A DNA stretch of 28,946 nucleotides from Hydrogenophaga sp. GTDB lineage: Bacteria; Pseudomonadota; Gammaproteobacteria; Burkholderiales; Burkholderiaceae_C. Below the pieces are notes generated by a model. It saw only the letters and a program-made list of their open reading frames with translations. It ran no database searches and had not been told where the DNA came from. Shown here piece after piece: positions 14,469-22,417 of the stretch. The translations under genes and the position numbers were made by a program. The stretch is taken from contig JALOSN010000002.1 in NCBI GenBank assembly GCA_025458415.1, forward strand, positions 1 to 28,946. The letters run 5' to 3'. Every line of letters begins with the position of its first letter. Position 1 is the stretch's first letter.

Positions 14469-15604
14469 GGCGTGGCCTGGGGGTGCAGCAGTCGCGACTC
14501 GTCGTCGCTGCGGAACACGATGGGCACGACCCGGCCCTGCGGTGCCTGCTGTACCAGCCTGACCACCTGTTCGTGGTACGGCGACTTGCTGCAGACCGGG
14601 TCGGCCTGGGTCGGATCGCCGGTGATCAGGAAGGCCTGGCAGCGGCAGCCGCCGAAGTCCTTGTCGCGCTCGTCGCAGTCGCGGCAAGGTGGCTTCATCC
14701 AGGCGTCGCCCCGGAAGGCGTTGAAGGCCTGGCTGCGCTGCCAGATGTCGGCCACCGGGGTCGTGGTGACGCTGGGCAGGGCAAGCCCCGGCAGGTCACG
14801 CGCGTTGTGACATGGCATGGCCATGCCATCCGGCGCGATCGACAGGAACACCGATCCCCAGCCGTTCATGCAGGCCTTGGGTCGTCTTTCAAAGTAGTCG
14901 GGCACAACGAACAGGACACGGCAACGGTGCCCGCCGGTCTGGGCTTCCTGTTCGGCGCGAAAGGCCCTGACTTCGGCTTCGGCCCGCTCCAGTTCGTCGC
15001 GCGTGGGCATCAGGTGGTCGCGGTTGACCCAGGCCCAGCCGTAGTACTGGGTGTTGGCCAGCTCCAGGTACTCGGCCTCCAGAGCCACGGCCATATCGAT
15101 GATCTTGCGCACATGGGGCAGGTTGTGCCGGTGCAGCACGCAGTTCATGACCATGGGCCAGTCGTGCGCTTTGATCAGCCGGGCCACCTTCTGCTTGAGG
15201 TCGAAGGTTCGCGTGTGGCTGAGGAAGTCGTTGAGTTCGCGGGTCGAGTCCTGGAAAGACAGCTGCACATGGTCCAGGCCCGCATCCTTGAGTTTCTGGG
15301 CCCGAGCGGGTGTAAGGCCGACACCGGAGGTGATCAGGTTGGTGTAGTAGCCCAGGCGGTGCGCTTCCTGCACCAGTTCTTCCAGGTCATCGCGCAGCAG
15401 CGGCTCGCCACCCGAGAAGCCGAGCTGGGCTGCGCCCAGCGCGCGGGCCTGGCGCATCACGTCCACCCACTGTGCCGTGGTCAGCTCATCGCGCAGCCGC
15501 GCATGTTGTGTGGGGTTGTAGCAGAACACGCAATGCAGCGGGCAGCGGTAGGTCAGCTCCGCCAGCAGCCACAGTGGCGGACCTGGCTCAATCGATCCAG
15601 CCAC
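14465..15604 (-). CDS. pqqE: PQQ biosynthesis radical SAM protein PqqE
   Basis: The 379-residue radical SAM enzyme forms the first Glu-Tyr carbon-carbon crosslink in PqqA. The SAM-cluster motif CPLHCVFC uses Cys21, Cys25 and Cys28, followed by the GGEPLLRDD motif. The C-terminal SPASM region carries the auxiliary-cluster cysteines, including CRDCDERDKDFGGCRC (307-322) and Cys338. Length and motifs match known PqqE. It overlaps pqqD by 17 bp and its TGA overlaps the GTG of the ExbB-like gene, so all are probably translated from one transcript. Acts in the cytoplasm with PqqD as peptide chaperone. Confidence 0.97.
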   Translation of the reverse strand: MAGSIEPGPPLWLLAELTYRCPLHCVFCYNPTQHARLRDELTTAQWVDVMRQARALGAAQLGFSGGEPLLRDDLEELVQEAHRLGYYTNLITSGVGLTPARAQKLKDAGLDHVQLSFQDSTRELNDFLSHTRTFDLKQKVARLIKAHDWPMVMNCVLHRHNLPHVRKIIDMAVALEAEYLELANTQYYGWAWVNRDHLMPTRDELERAEAEVRAFRAEQEAQTGGHRCRVLFVVPDYFERRPKACMNGWGSVFLSIAPDGMAMPCHNARDLPGLALPSVTTTPVADIWQRSQAFNAFRGDAWMKPPCRDCDERDKDFGGCRCQAFLITGDPTQADPVCSKSPYHEQVVRLVQQAPQGRVVPIVFRSDDESRLLHPQATP

Positions 15605-15851
15605 GGCGTTGGCCCTCCTCCAGCAGCGCGCGTACCTCGGGGGCGATGCCCGCGACGCCGAAGGCGTCTTCCAGTTCGTTCACGATGCGCTCCACGCTGC
15701 GCTCGCCGTTGCAGCGCTGCAGTATTTCGGCGGCACTCTGGTTGAGCTGGACCATGCCTTCGGGGTAGAGCAGAACCCATTTCTGCTGGGCCTCTTCATA
15801 CTGCAACCGGAAACGGCGCGAGAGCCGGGGTTGTTCGGGCAGTGTGTTCAT
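15588..15851 (-). CDS. pqqD: PQQ biosynthesis peptide chaperone PqqD
   Basis: The 87-residue RiPP recognition element binds the PqqA precursor and presents it to PqqE. Typical PqqD features are RLSRRFRLQYEEAQQKWVLL, YPEGMVQLNQSAAEIL and a C-terminal helix-rich part with VERIVNELEDAF. I chose ATG 15851, which gives the usual length and lies 16 bp after pqqC; the longer frame reads into pqqC. It overlaps pqqE by 17 bp. Confidence 0.95.
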   Translation of the reverse strand: MNTLPEQPRLSRRFRLQYEEAQQKWVLLYPEGMVQLNQSAAEILQRCNGERSVERIVNELEDAFGVAGIAPEVRALLEEGQRRGWID

Positions 15852-15867
15852 GATCGACAGTCCGGGG

Positions 15868-16599
15868 TCACTGGGCCGCCCGTTCGATCGCGTCCAGCAT
15901 GGTCCAGAGGATGTCCAGCTTGAACTGCAGGATGTCCAGGGCGTGGTGCTGCCCGGCACGGGTGGTGAAGTGGTGGAGGGTGACCTGCAGACCGTGCTCG
16001 ACGTCACGACTGGCCAGCGGAATGCGGCTGCGGAAGTAGGCCAGGCCCTCGGCCTCGATCCAGGGGTAGTGGGTGGGCCATGTTGCCAGCCGGTCCTTGT
16101 GGATCTGCGGCGCGAACATCTCGGTCAGTGAAGAGCAGACCGCCTCCTGCCAGGGCGCACGCGCGGCGAAATTCACATAGGCGTCGCAGGCAAACCGCAC
16201 ACCGGGCACCACGCCCTGCAGAGACCAGAGTTCGTCGCGTGGAATGCCGACCGCCTCGCCCAGGCGTGTCCACGCCTCGATGCCACCGGCGGCCGATCCC
16301 TGGTGGTCACCGTGGCCGTCGTGGTCCAGGATACGGTCGATCCACTTGCGCCGGTGCTCTCGGTCCGGCATGTTGGCCAGAATGGCCGCGTCCTTGCGCG
16401 GAATGCAGATCTGGTAGTAGAAGCGGTTGGCCACCCAGCACCGGATCTCGTCCGGCGTGCAGCCACCGGCGTTCATGCGCACATTGAATGGGTGGTGGAT
16501 GTGGTAGGCCCGCCCCTTGTTGCGCAACTGGTCCTCGAACTCCGCTGGCGTCCAGGCGGGCAGGTGATCGTCGGTGCGCAGGGTCCGGGCGATGTCCAC
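15868..16599 (-). CDS. pqqC: Pyrroloquinoline-quinone synthase PqqC
   Basis: The 243-residue cofactorless oxidase performs the final ring closure and eight-electron oxidation to PQQ, using molecular oxygen. Recognisable family stretches are YHIHHPFNVRMNAG, WVANRFYYQICIPRKDAAIL, RRKWIDRILDHDGH and WIEAEGLAYFRSRI, carrying the active-site His, Arg and Tyr residues. The likely start is GTG 16599, two bases after the pqqB stop and with GGAG 8-11 bases upstream. No in-frame ATG gives a better N-terminus; the frame extends upstream into pqqB but that part is not PqqC. Its oxygen need is notable next to the tungsten AOR genes. Confidence 0.95.
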   Translation of the reverse strand: MDIARTLRTDDHLPAWTPAEFEDQLRNKGRAYHIHHPFNVRMNAGGCTPDEIRCWVANRFYYQICIPRKDAAILANMPDREHRRKWIDRILDHDGHGDHQGSAAGGIEAWTRLGEAVGIPRDELWSLQGVVPGVRFACDAYVNFAARAPWQEAVCSSLTEMFAPQIHKDRLATWPTHYPWIEAEGLAYFRSRIPLASRDVEHGLQVTLHHFTTRAGQHHALDILQFKLDILWTMLDAIERAAQ

Positions 16600-16601
16600 G
16601 G

Positions 16602-17519
16602 TCAGATCTCCAGTTCCATGCCATCGAAGGCCACCTCGATGCCATGCTGCTCCAGCCGCTGGCGTTCGGGCGAATCTTCCACCAGCATGGGGTTGGTGTT
16701 GTTGATATGGATGAGGATTTTTCGGGTTCTCGCCGGCAAGCGGTCCAGCTGGTCGATCATCCCGTCGGGACCGGTCTGCGGCAGGTGGCCCATCTCCAGA
16801 GCGGTCTTGCCCGACAGGCCCAGGCGCTGCATTTCGTCGTTGGTCCAGAAGGTGCCATCGACCAGCACCACGTCGCAAGCTGACATGAGCTCCAGCAGGT
16901 CCGGCCCGATGGCGGCGAGCCCCGGGGCGTAGAAAAGCTGGGCTCCGGTGAGCGGGTTGCGCGCCAGCAGGCCAATGTTGTCCCCGGGTCGGGGTCGGCC
17001 CCGGAAGGGCGAATAGGGCGGTGGCTGGGACGTCAGCGAAACGGTGCGGACATCCAGCCCGGGCACTTCGGGCAACACGACCACGCTGCCATCAACGGGC
17101 AGCTCGCGCAGCCGGGTGCCGCAGTAGTGGGCCAGGATGCGGGTGAGCGGAAACCCCTCCGAGATGTCCGAGATCACCTCCGGCGTGGCCAGCAGGGGCA
17201 AGGGCGTGCCGCGTTCGCGCAGCATCAGCAGGCCGGTCACATGGTCGATCTGGGCGTCCATGAGCAGGACCGCTGCAATACCGCTGTCGCGGATCTGGCG
17301 GCCCGGTTGCAGGACGGGGTTTTCCCGTATCTGTTGCAGGATGTCAGGCGATGCGTTGACCAGCAGCCAGTCGGTGCCGTTCTGGCTGATCGCAATCGAT
17401 GACTGGGTGCGCGCACGCGCACGCAGTGCGCCCCGACGCAGGCCATCGCAGTTGGGGCAGTTGCAGTTCCATTGCGGAAAGCCGCCGCCGGCCGACGAAC
17501 CGAGCACGCGGATGTGCAT
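16602..17519 (-). CDS. pqqB: PQQ biosynthesis protein PqqB
   Basis: The 305-residue metallo-beta-lactamase-fold protein is proposed to hydroxylate the crosslinked Tyr of the PqqA-derived dipeptide. Diagnostic N-terminus: VLGSSAGGGFPQWNCNCPNC, with Cys19, Cys21 and Cys24 as a structural zinc site. DAQIDHVTGLLMLRE carries the degenerate MBL metal motif, and HINNTNPM lies near the C-terminus. Start ATG 17519 follows the pqqA hairpin. Full length for the family. Confidence 0.97.
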   Translation of the reverse strand: MHIRVLGSSAGGGFPQWNCNCPNCDGLRRGALRARARTQSSIAISQNGTDWLLVNASPDILQQIRENPVLQPGRQIRDSGIAAVLLMDAQIDHVTGLLMLRERGTPLPLLATPEVISDISEGFPLTRILAHYCGTRLRELPVDGSVVVLPEVPGLDVRTVSLTSQPPPYSPFRGRPRPGDNIGLLARNPLTGAQLFYAPGLAAIGPDLLELMSACDVVLVDGTFWTNDEMQRLGLSGKTALEMGHLPQTGPDGMIDQLDRLPARTRKILIHINNTNPMLVEDSPERQRLEQHGIEVAFDGMELEI

Positions 17520-17544
17520 GGCAATCTGGGCCTGGGTTATCAGG

Positions 17545-17581
17545 AAAAGAAAGGGCGCACGGGCTTGGGGTCCGTGCGCCC
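17545..17581 (-). terminator. Hairpin between pqqA and pqqB, attenuator-like terminator
   Basis: On the minus strand GGGCGCACGG and CCGTGCGCCC pair perfectly (10 bp) around a 9-base loop, followed by TTTCTTTT. This is a good intrinsic terminator placed 20 bp after the pqqA stop. It would let pqqA transcripts exceed pqqB-E, as is sensible for a consumed precursor peptide. Confidence 0.8.
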
Positions 17582-17600
17582 GAGGACCGTTCGCTGCAGA

Positions 17601-17675
17601 TCAGCGATTGGCGATGTACATCGTGATTTCGAATCCGAAGCGCAGGTCGGTGAAGGCGGGGGTGGTCCACTGCAT
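17601..17675 (-). CDS. pqqA: PQQ precursor peptide PqqA
   Basis: A 24-residue peptide too short for ordinary gene finding. It begins MQWTTPAFTDLRFGFE and ends in MYIANR. The conserved Glu16 and Tyr20 (E-x-x-x-Y) are the residues crosslinked to make PQQ. GGAGA lies about 8 bases upstream of the ATG, and pqqB follows after the hairpin. All features fit PqqA exactly. The 93-bp gap upstream is shared with the divergent hydrolase gene; I saw no clear sigma-54 or sigma-70 promoter in it. Confidence 0.97.
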   Translation of the reverse strand: MQWTTPAFTDLRFGFEITMYIANR

Positions 17676-17768
17676 GAAATGTCTCCAGGTGTTGGCATGA
17701 ATCGTGACTGACAGCCGCTGACGCCAAGGTCTTGTTCGGCTGCCAGCCAGTTATGCAAAATCGATGCC

Positions 17769-18857
17769 ATGAATGCCCTGTCACACCGATCTGATTCCGG
17801 CCGGGCGCATGCCGCCTGGCCCGGCTCCCGTCGGCTGGTGGTGGCCGGACATCGGCGGATGGGTTGGCGGTCGGTGGGGCAAGCGGGCGCGCCGACCTGG
17901 CTGGTGCTGCACGGCGGGCCGGGCAGCGGCGCTCAGGCTGGCCTCACCGATCCCTTTTCCGGGACCGTGCAACGGCTTGTGCTGCCCGACCAGCGTGGCA
18001 GTGGGGCCGGTCGTCCCCGGGCAGACCTGCATGGCAACCACACCGCGGCCCTTGTGGGTGACCTGGAGCGACTGCGACTGTCGTTGGGTATCGAACGCTG
18101 GTCGATCCTGGCCGGTTCTTGGGGTACGGTACTGGCCCTTGCCTACGCGGACCGCCATCCCCAGCATGTGGAGCGGCTGGTACTGCGGGGCGCCTTTGCA
18201 GTCAGCCGCCGCGAATGCGGCGGCGTGCTGGCGCCGGCCGAGCGCGTGCGGCGCCGCGCCGGACCGGAGCCATTGTGGCCAGAAGGGGGAGCTGGCCGTA
18301 CATCGTTCGCCTTGCGCAGGCTGCAACAGGTGCTGCAAAGTGGAACACCCGGTGTCACAGCCCGGCGCCTGCTGAGACACTGGCGCCGGGTGGAACAGGT
18401 GCTCGCCTTGCAGGGCATGGAGCGCAGCCTGCGCGCGTTGATGCACCAGGGGCCTGCAGCCCAGGCCGCACAGGTGCGCCGTCAGGTCGCAGGTTTGAGA
18501 CGCGCGTTGCGCCGTGACCGGGGCCATGCCAGATGCCCCCGCCTGTCGCGCCAGGACCGGACATCGTGGCAGAAGTACCGCATCCAGGCCCATTATCTTC
18601 GCCGGCGCTGTTTCGTCCGGCCTGGTCAGCTGGATCGTGCGATCCTGAATCTGGCAAGGGCCGGCATTCGGATGGACTGGGTGCACGGCCGCTTCGATGC
18701 GGTCTGCCCATCGGCCAACAGCGTGCGCTGGCACCGGCTGGCCCGGACGGTCAGTGCCGGCGTTTCCCACCTGTACCGGCCAGTCTGTGGGCACTTGGGC
18801 AGCGAGCCTGCCATGCTGTCCGCCTTGAAGGAGCGGGTGCGCCCATGGGTGTCATGA
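17769..18857 (+). CDS. Prolyl-iminopeptidase-like alpha/beta hydrolase divergent to pqqA
   Basis: The 362-residue alpha/beta-hydrolase of the S33 peptidase type has HGGPG (48-52, oxyanion hole), DQRGSG (74-79) and nucleophile Ser117 in AGSWGT. The likely acid is Asp310 (GRFDAVCP) and the likely base His342 (CGHLGSE). The order and motifs match proline iminopeptidases. The cap region (about 145-280) is Arg-rich and differs from the usual PIP cap. Lying divergent to pqqA, it may trim the crosslinked PqqA peptide, a job done elsewhere by PqqF/PqqG or other proteases. Neither pqqF nor pqqG is in the window. No signal peptide, so cytoplasmic. Its stop overlaps the next start (ATGA). Enzyme class is firm, role inferred. 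Confidence 0.83.
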   Translation: MNALSHRSDSGRAHAAWPGSRRLVVAGHRRMGWRSVGQAGAPTWLVLHGGPGSGAQAGLTDPFSGTVQRLVLPDQRGSGAGRPRADLHGNHTAALVGDLERLRLSLGIERWSILAGSWGTVLALAYADRHPQHVERLVLRGAFAVSRRECGGVLAPAERVRRRAGPEPLWPEGGAGRTSFALRRLQQVLQSGTPGVTARRLLRHWRRVEQVLALQGMERSLRALMHQGPAAQAAQVRRQVAGLRRALRRDRGHARCPRLSRQDRTSWQKYRIQAHYLRRRCFVRPGQLDRAILNLARAGIRMDWVHGRFDAVCPSANSVRWHRLARTVSAGVSHLYRPVCGHLGSEPAMLSALKERVRPWVS

Positions 18858-19903
18858 ACGCGATTCGACCCTTTGTGCTCCTCCTGGGCCTCTGGCTGGG
18901 CGCATGTGCGGGCGCGGCAGGTCCGGATGACCGCGGCGCGTCGGATCCCTTTTGCACGGCCCACGAACCCGTGGCCTGGCAGCCGGTCGCGCCCTCGGTC
19001 TGGGTCTGGCTGCCGCTGGCCGAGTCCGATGTGGCGAAGGACAACGCAGGTCATGTGGCGCCGACCGCGGTGGTGATCGACGGTGGTGAGGCACTGGTGG
19101 TCGACCCAGGTCCCAGTCACCGCCATGGGATGCGGGTGCGCGGGTCCTTGCATTGCCAGTTCGGTGCCCGGGTCACCTGGGTGATCAACACGCATGCGCA
19201 TGCCGAGACCGTGCTCGCCAATTCGGCTTTTGCCGACCTGCAGGCATCGGGTCGCTTGCGCATCGGAGCCAGCCACGCGACGCGTGAAGGCATGACCAGC
19301 CGTTGCCCTGACTGCCTGGCCAGCCTGACCCGCCGCATCGGTGAATCGGCCATGAAGGACACCCGCATCGTGCTGCCGGATGTGACGCTGGCTCCCGGCA
19401 TGCCGCTGCGCGTGGGGCAACGGATCCTCAGGGTCCAGGCAGTCGAGCAAGGCCATACCGAGGGAGATCTGGTGATCTGGGATGCCCGGCATGGCGTGCT
19501 GCTGGCCGGCGGCCTGGTTTATGGCCAGCGCATACCCGAACTGGCGCAGGGTCAGGTGGACGCCTGGCTGGCAGCGCTGGACCGGTTGGACGCGCTGCCG
19601 GTTCGTGAGCTCATCGGCGCCACCTGGTCGCGCGGTCATGCGGGCCATCCGCCGCCGGCTCTGGCCTCAACCCGAGGCTACCTCCAGGCCTTGCGGTCCG
19701 GGGTGCTGCGTGCCATGGATGAAGGTGCCATGGCCCAGGATGGCAGCGCCGTGCCTTTGCCCGAATACGCTGCATGGGCAGGCTACGCCGAGCGTCATGG
19801 CTTCAACGTGTTGAGGGCCTGGCGTGAACTGGAGCCGGTCTGGATGGAGCAGGGTGGGCCGGCGATGCCCCCAGCCGGCTCAGTCCAGCAGCCCCGGCGG
19901 TAG
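18854..19903 (+). CDS. Quinoprotein relay system metallo-beta-lactamase-fold hydrolase 2 (lipoprotein)
   Basis: From ATG 18854 (ATGA overlap with the hydrolase stop) the product is 349 residues; ATG 18845 adds three more. It has a lipoprotein signal (LLLGLWLGAC, lipid-modified Cys18). Metallo-beta-lactamase-fold motifs: VVDPGPS (82-88), INTHAHAETVLANSAF (111-126), GHTEGDLVIWD and LLAGGLVYGQRIP, then WSRGHAGHPPP. The active-site motif keeps His114 and His116, but the Asp-His pair is replaced by Glu-Thr. Extra Cys residues (RCPDC) could bind metal or form a disulfide. It is a paralogue of hydrolase 1 (7738-8730) and belongs to the same quinoprotein-linked relay set. Its end overlaps the convergent regulator gene by 24 bp. 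Confidence 0.84.
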   Translation: MNAIRPFVLLLGLWLGACAGAAGPDDRGASDPFCTAHEPVAWQPVAPSVWVWLPLAESDVAKDNAGHVAPTAVVIDGGEALVVDPGPSHRHGMRVRGSLHCQFGARVTWVINTHAHAETVLANSAFADLQASGRLRIGASHATREGMTSRCPDCLASLTRRIGESAMKDTRIVLPDVTLAPGMPLRVGQRILRVQAVEQGHTEGDLVIWDARHGVLLAGGLVYGQRIPELAQGQVDAWLAALDRLDALPVRELIGATWSRGHAGHPPPALASTRGYLQALRSGVLRAMDEGAMAQDGSAVPLPEYAAWAGYAERHGFNVLRAWRELEPVWMEQGGPAMPPAGSVQQPRR

Positions 19904-22084
19904 CAGGTGCTTCTTGCGGTAGATGGTGTTGCGCGACACACCCAGCGCTTTGGCTGCTGCGGACACATTGCCATTGTGCTGCCGGAGGGCCTGGGCCATC
20001 GCGGTCAGGGCCACGTCCTGCAGCCGCAGCCCGTCGGCCGTGTCGGTGCTGAAGTGAATGGCCTCTGCTGGCACCGGCTGCGATGGTTCGGGTACGCCCG
20101 CAGGCATCCAGGTGTCGGACCTGGCCGCAGGTTGTGCAAGCGACAGAGGCCCTTGGGACTGTTCGATCTCTTCCAGGAAGTCGTCCGGCAGGTGCATTCG
20201 CGTGATGCTACCTTCGCAACCCACCATCACGACGGCCGTCCTCAGCAGGTTGTGCAATTGACGGAAGTTGCCTGGCCAGTGGTAGCCTTTGAACAGGCCC
20301 ATGACCTCGTCGGAGATGCCGATGTTCTGCCCGTTTTCGCACAGGCTCTTGAGGATCTTGCGCACGACGAACTCGAAGTCCGTCCGTTCCCGCAGGGCGG
20401 GCAGCCGCACCACCAGACCGTTGAGCCTGTAGTACAGGTCCTCCCGGAAGCTGCCGTCCGCGATCATGGCTTTCGGGTTCTTGTGGGTGGCACTGATGAC
20501 CGCCACATCGACCTCGACCTCCTTGCCCGCTCCCAGGGGACTGACCTTTCGTTCCTGCAGGACCCGCAGCAAACGGGCTTGCAGGTGCTTGGGCATGTCA
20601 CCGATCTCGTCCAGGAACAGCGTTCCGCCGTTGGCCTGCAGTATCTTCCCTGTCGAACCCTTTTTTCGAGCGCCGGTGAAGGCGCCCTCTTCGTAGCCGA
20701 ACAGCTCCGACTCGATCAGGGTGTCCGGTATGGAGGCGCAATTGACCGACACGAACGGTCCGCCATGGCGTTGAGAGTCGCCATGGATGGCCTGGGCCAG
20801 CAGGTCCTTGCCGGTGCCGGTCTCGCCCAGGATCATCACCGGAATGTCGCGGCCTGACACCATGCGCAGCTTGTGGATCACGGCCGACACCTGCGGGTCG
20901 CCGGTGTCCAGGTACTGCAGGGTGGACAGGTGGGCCTTGCGCTGGACGGGCCTGGGGGGCTGCGCCGCGGCAGCGTGCCCCGCCGGGTCTGTGCCAGCCT
21001 CCGTCGGGCGCACATCCGTGGCGGCCACATCGGGCACCACGCCCGGCATGGTCCACGTGGCCGCGGACTTGATCTTGGCGCGGCACCAGACCGAGACCCC
21101 GTTGTGCATGCACAGTTGCTTGGGGTTGGGCATGGCCCCGCGGAACAGATCGACCAGCGCCGAAACGGGAATGCCGAACAGCGACGAAAAGGTGTGAGCC
21201 TTGAGCGCGCTGAATGGCAGCCCCAGCTGGAACTGGGCGCTGCGGTTGGCCGAAATGAAGCGACCCTCCGGCGAAAACACCACGATACCCTCGACCAGCG
21301 TACCCAGAAACTCGGAACGCGTGTGAAAGTGCAGCCGGATGGCCTTCGGGAAGATGTCGGCGAACATGTGGTTCTCGATCATCTGCGCCGACATGCGCAC
21401 CAGGGCCAGCGTGTGGTGGTGGAAGCTCCGGTGGTCACCGGTCACGTCCAGCGCTCCGATCACCTGGCCATAGGGGTCGTAGATCGGAGCACATGAGCAG
21501 GTCAGGAACTGGTTGGCGGCCAGGTAGTGCTGGCCGCCGTGCACGGTCAGGGCCTCCTGCTCGGTGAGCGCCGTTCCGATCGCATTCGTGCCCTTGCTCT
21601 TTTCGGACCAATCCATGCCCGGCGTGAGCGCGACCTGCTGGGCCTTCTCCAGGAAATCGGTGTCCCCCAGCGAATGCAGCACCATGCCGGAGGCCGATGT
21701 CAGCAGCACCATGCTGTGCGTATTGACGATCTGGTCGTAGAGCGTCTCCATGACCGGTGCAGCGTGCTGGAACAGGAAGCGGTTTTCCTCCAGTGCGTTG
21801 TTCAGCTGGCCTCGCCCGGGGCTGGAGAAGTCGGGCGCGTCACCCGACGACAGCCCGAACGAACGCGAGCGTTCATGTGACTCGTGGATCACCTGAGGGT
21901 CGGTGCCGTTGGTGGCGCCGGATGATGGGCCGCCAGCGGATCGGCCCATGCCTTCCATCTGCATCCCGCCGCTCATTTTGTCTCCTGCATCCGGGGACAG
22001 GCTGTCCCAGGGGTCCAGCCCCCACGGCAGCATCTCCTCTGGGATGCCTGCCAATGAAGGGTCTATCTTGTGATTTCTGTTCAT
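19880..22084 (-). CDS. Sigma-54-dependent transcriptional activator, AcoR-like
   Basis: The 734-residue enhancer-binding protein has a GAF sensor at about 110-245 (GTNAIGTALTE, CSCAPIYDPYG), a PAS-like segment at about 255-335, an AAA+ ATPase at about 385-630 and a Fis-type HTH at about 695-731 (NVSAAAKALGVSRNTIYRKK). The AAA+ domain has Walker A GETGTGKD (420-427), the sigma-54 contact loop GAFTGA (467-472) and Walker B LFLDEIGD (489-496). All parts needed to drive sigma-54 promoters are intact. AcoR and BmoR relatives sense small alcohols, ketones or aldehydes through the GAF domain. It very likely controls the sigma-54 promoters in this window and, through a leftward promoter at 22169-22184, itself. 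The ATG at 22084 is the first in frame. Confidence 0.92.
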   Translation of the reverse strand: MNRNHKIDPSLAGIPEEMLPWGLDPWDSLSPDAGDKMSGGMQMEGMGRSAGGPSSGATNGTDPQVIHESHERSRSFGLSSGDAPDFSSPGRGQLNNALEENRFLFQHAAPVMETLYDQIVNTHSMVLLTSASGMVLHSLGDTDFLEKAQQVALTPGMDWSEKSKGTNAIGTALTEQEALTVHGGQHYLAANQFLTCSCAPIYDPYGQVIGALDVTGDHRSFHHHTLALVRMSAQMIENHMFADIFPKAIRLHFHTRSEFLGTLVEGIVVFSPEGRFISANRSAQFQLGLPFSALKAHTFSSLFGIPVSALVDLFRGAMPNPKQLCMHNGVSVWCRAKIKSAATWTMPGVVPDVAATDVRPTEAGTDPAGHAAAAQPPRPVQRKAHLSTLQYLDTGDPQVSAVIHKLRMVSGRDIPVMILGETGTGKDLLAQAIHGDSQRHGGPFVSVNCASIPDTLIESELFGYEEGAFTGARKKGSTGKILQANGGTLFLDEIGDMPKHLQARLLRVLQERKVSPLGAGKEVEVDVAVISATHKNPKAMIADGSFREDLYYRLNGLVVRLPALRERTDFEFVVRKILKSLCENGQNIGISDEVMGLFKGYHWPGNFRQLHNLLRTAVVMVGCEGSITRMHLPDDFLEEIEQSQGPLSLAQPAARSDTWMPAGVPEPSQPVPAEAIHFSTDTADGLRLQDVALTAMAQALRQHNGNVSAAAKALGVSRNTIYRKKHLLPPGLLD

Positions 22085-22168
22085 GTGATTGTCCTCGCAT
22101 CTGTGTCATTGATCAACACAGACTTTCCCTTGTCTGTTCCACGTTGCCACGCTGCCGGACGTGGGGCT

Positions 22169-22184
22169 AGCAATTTGCTCGCCA
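22169..22184 (-). promoter_or_regulatory. Sigma-54-like promoter of the activator gene
   Basis: Read on the minus strand it is TGGCGAG-CAAA-TTGCT, with GG and GC correctly spaced and five of seven -24 bases matching. Transcription would start near 22158, about 74 bases before the ATG. Confidence 0.6.
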
Positions 22185-22258
22185 CCCGGTAGGTGTCCTG
22201 GACGAAATCCGCATGCCGGACGCCCCGCGTCGCGGCTGGCACAGGGCTGCTGCAAATT

Positions 22259-22274
22259 GCAACACCCGTGTTGC
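22259..22274. promoter_or_regulatory. Perfect palindrome GCAACAC-CC-GTGTTGC, putative activator site
   Basis: Both 7-base arms pair perfectly. It sits midway between two divergent sigma-54 promoters and has a near copy at 8765-8780. It is the best candidate for the operator of the AcoR-like protein. Confidence 0.65.
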
Positions 22275-22350
22275 GCTCTGGCGCCACCCGTGGGTGCTGT
22301 CTCCGGCATCACAGCAGGGGGGAAAACGCCGTGCCAGGGCGAAGGGCCCT

Positions 22351-22366
22351 TGGCCTGCATATTGCT
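22351..22366 (+). promoter_or_regulatory. Sigma-54 promoter of the pedF-type cytochrome gene
   Basis: TGGCCTG-CATA-TTGCT has consensus GG/GC spacing and a full TTGCT -12 box. The start would be near 22377, about 41 bases before ATG 22418. Confidence 0.72.
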
Positions 22367-22417
22367 AAACACGGTCCATCACCCCGTTTTCAGCCTTCAG
22401 ATACCGGAGACAAGCCC

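Larger units (their letters stand above)
22085..22417. promoter_or_regulatory. Divergent control region between the activator and the pedF-type gene
   Basis: This 333-bp gap holds no gene. It contains a leftward sigma-54 promoter (22169-22184), a perfect palindrome (22259-22274) and a rightward sigma-54 promoter (22351-22366). The palindrome centre is about 85 bp from each -24 element. Confidence 0.7.

Noticed and set aside
22237..22252. TGGCACA at 22237 as a sigma-54 promoter
   Set aside because: The following GC lies one base too close to the GG element, which abolishes sigma-54 recognition.
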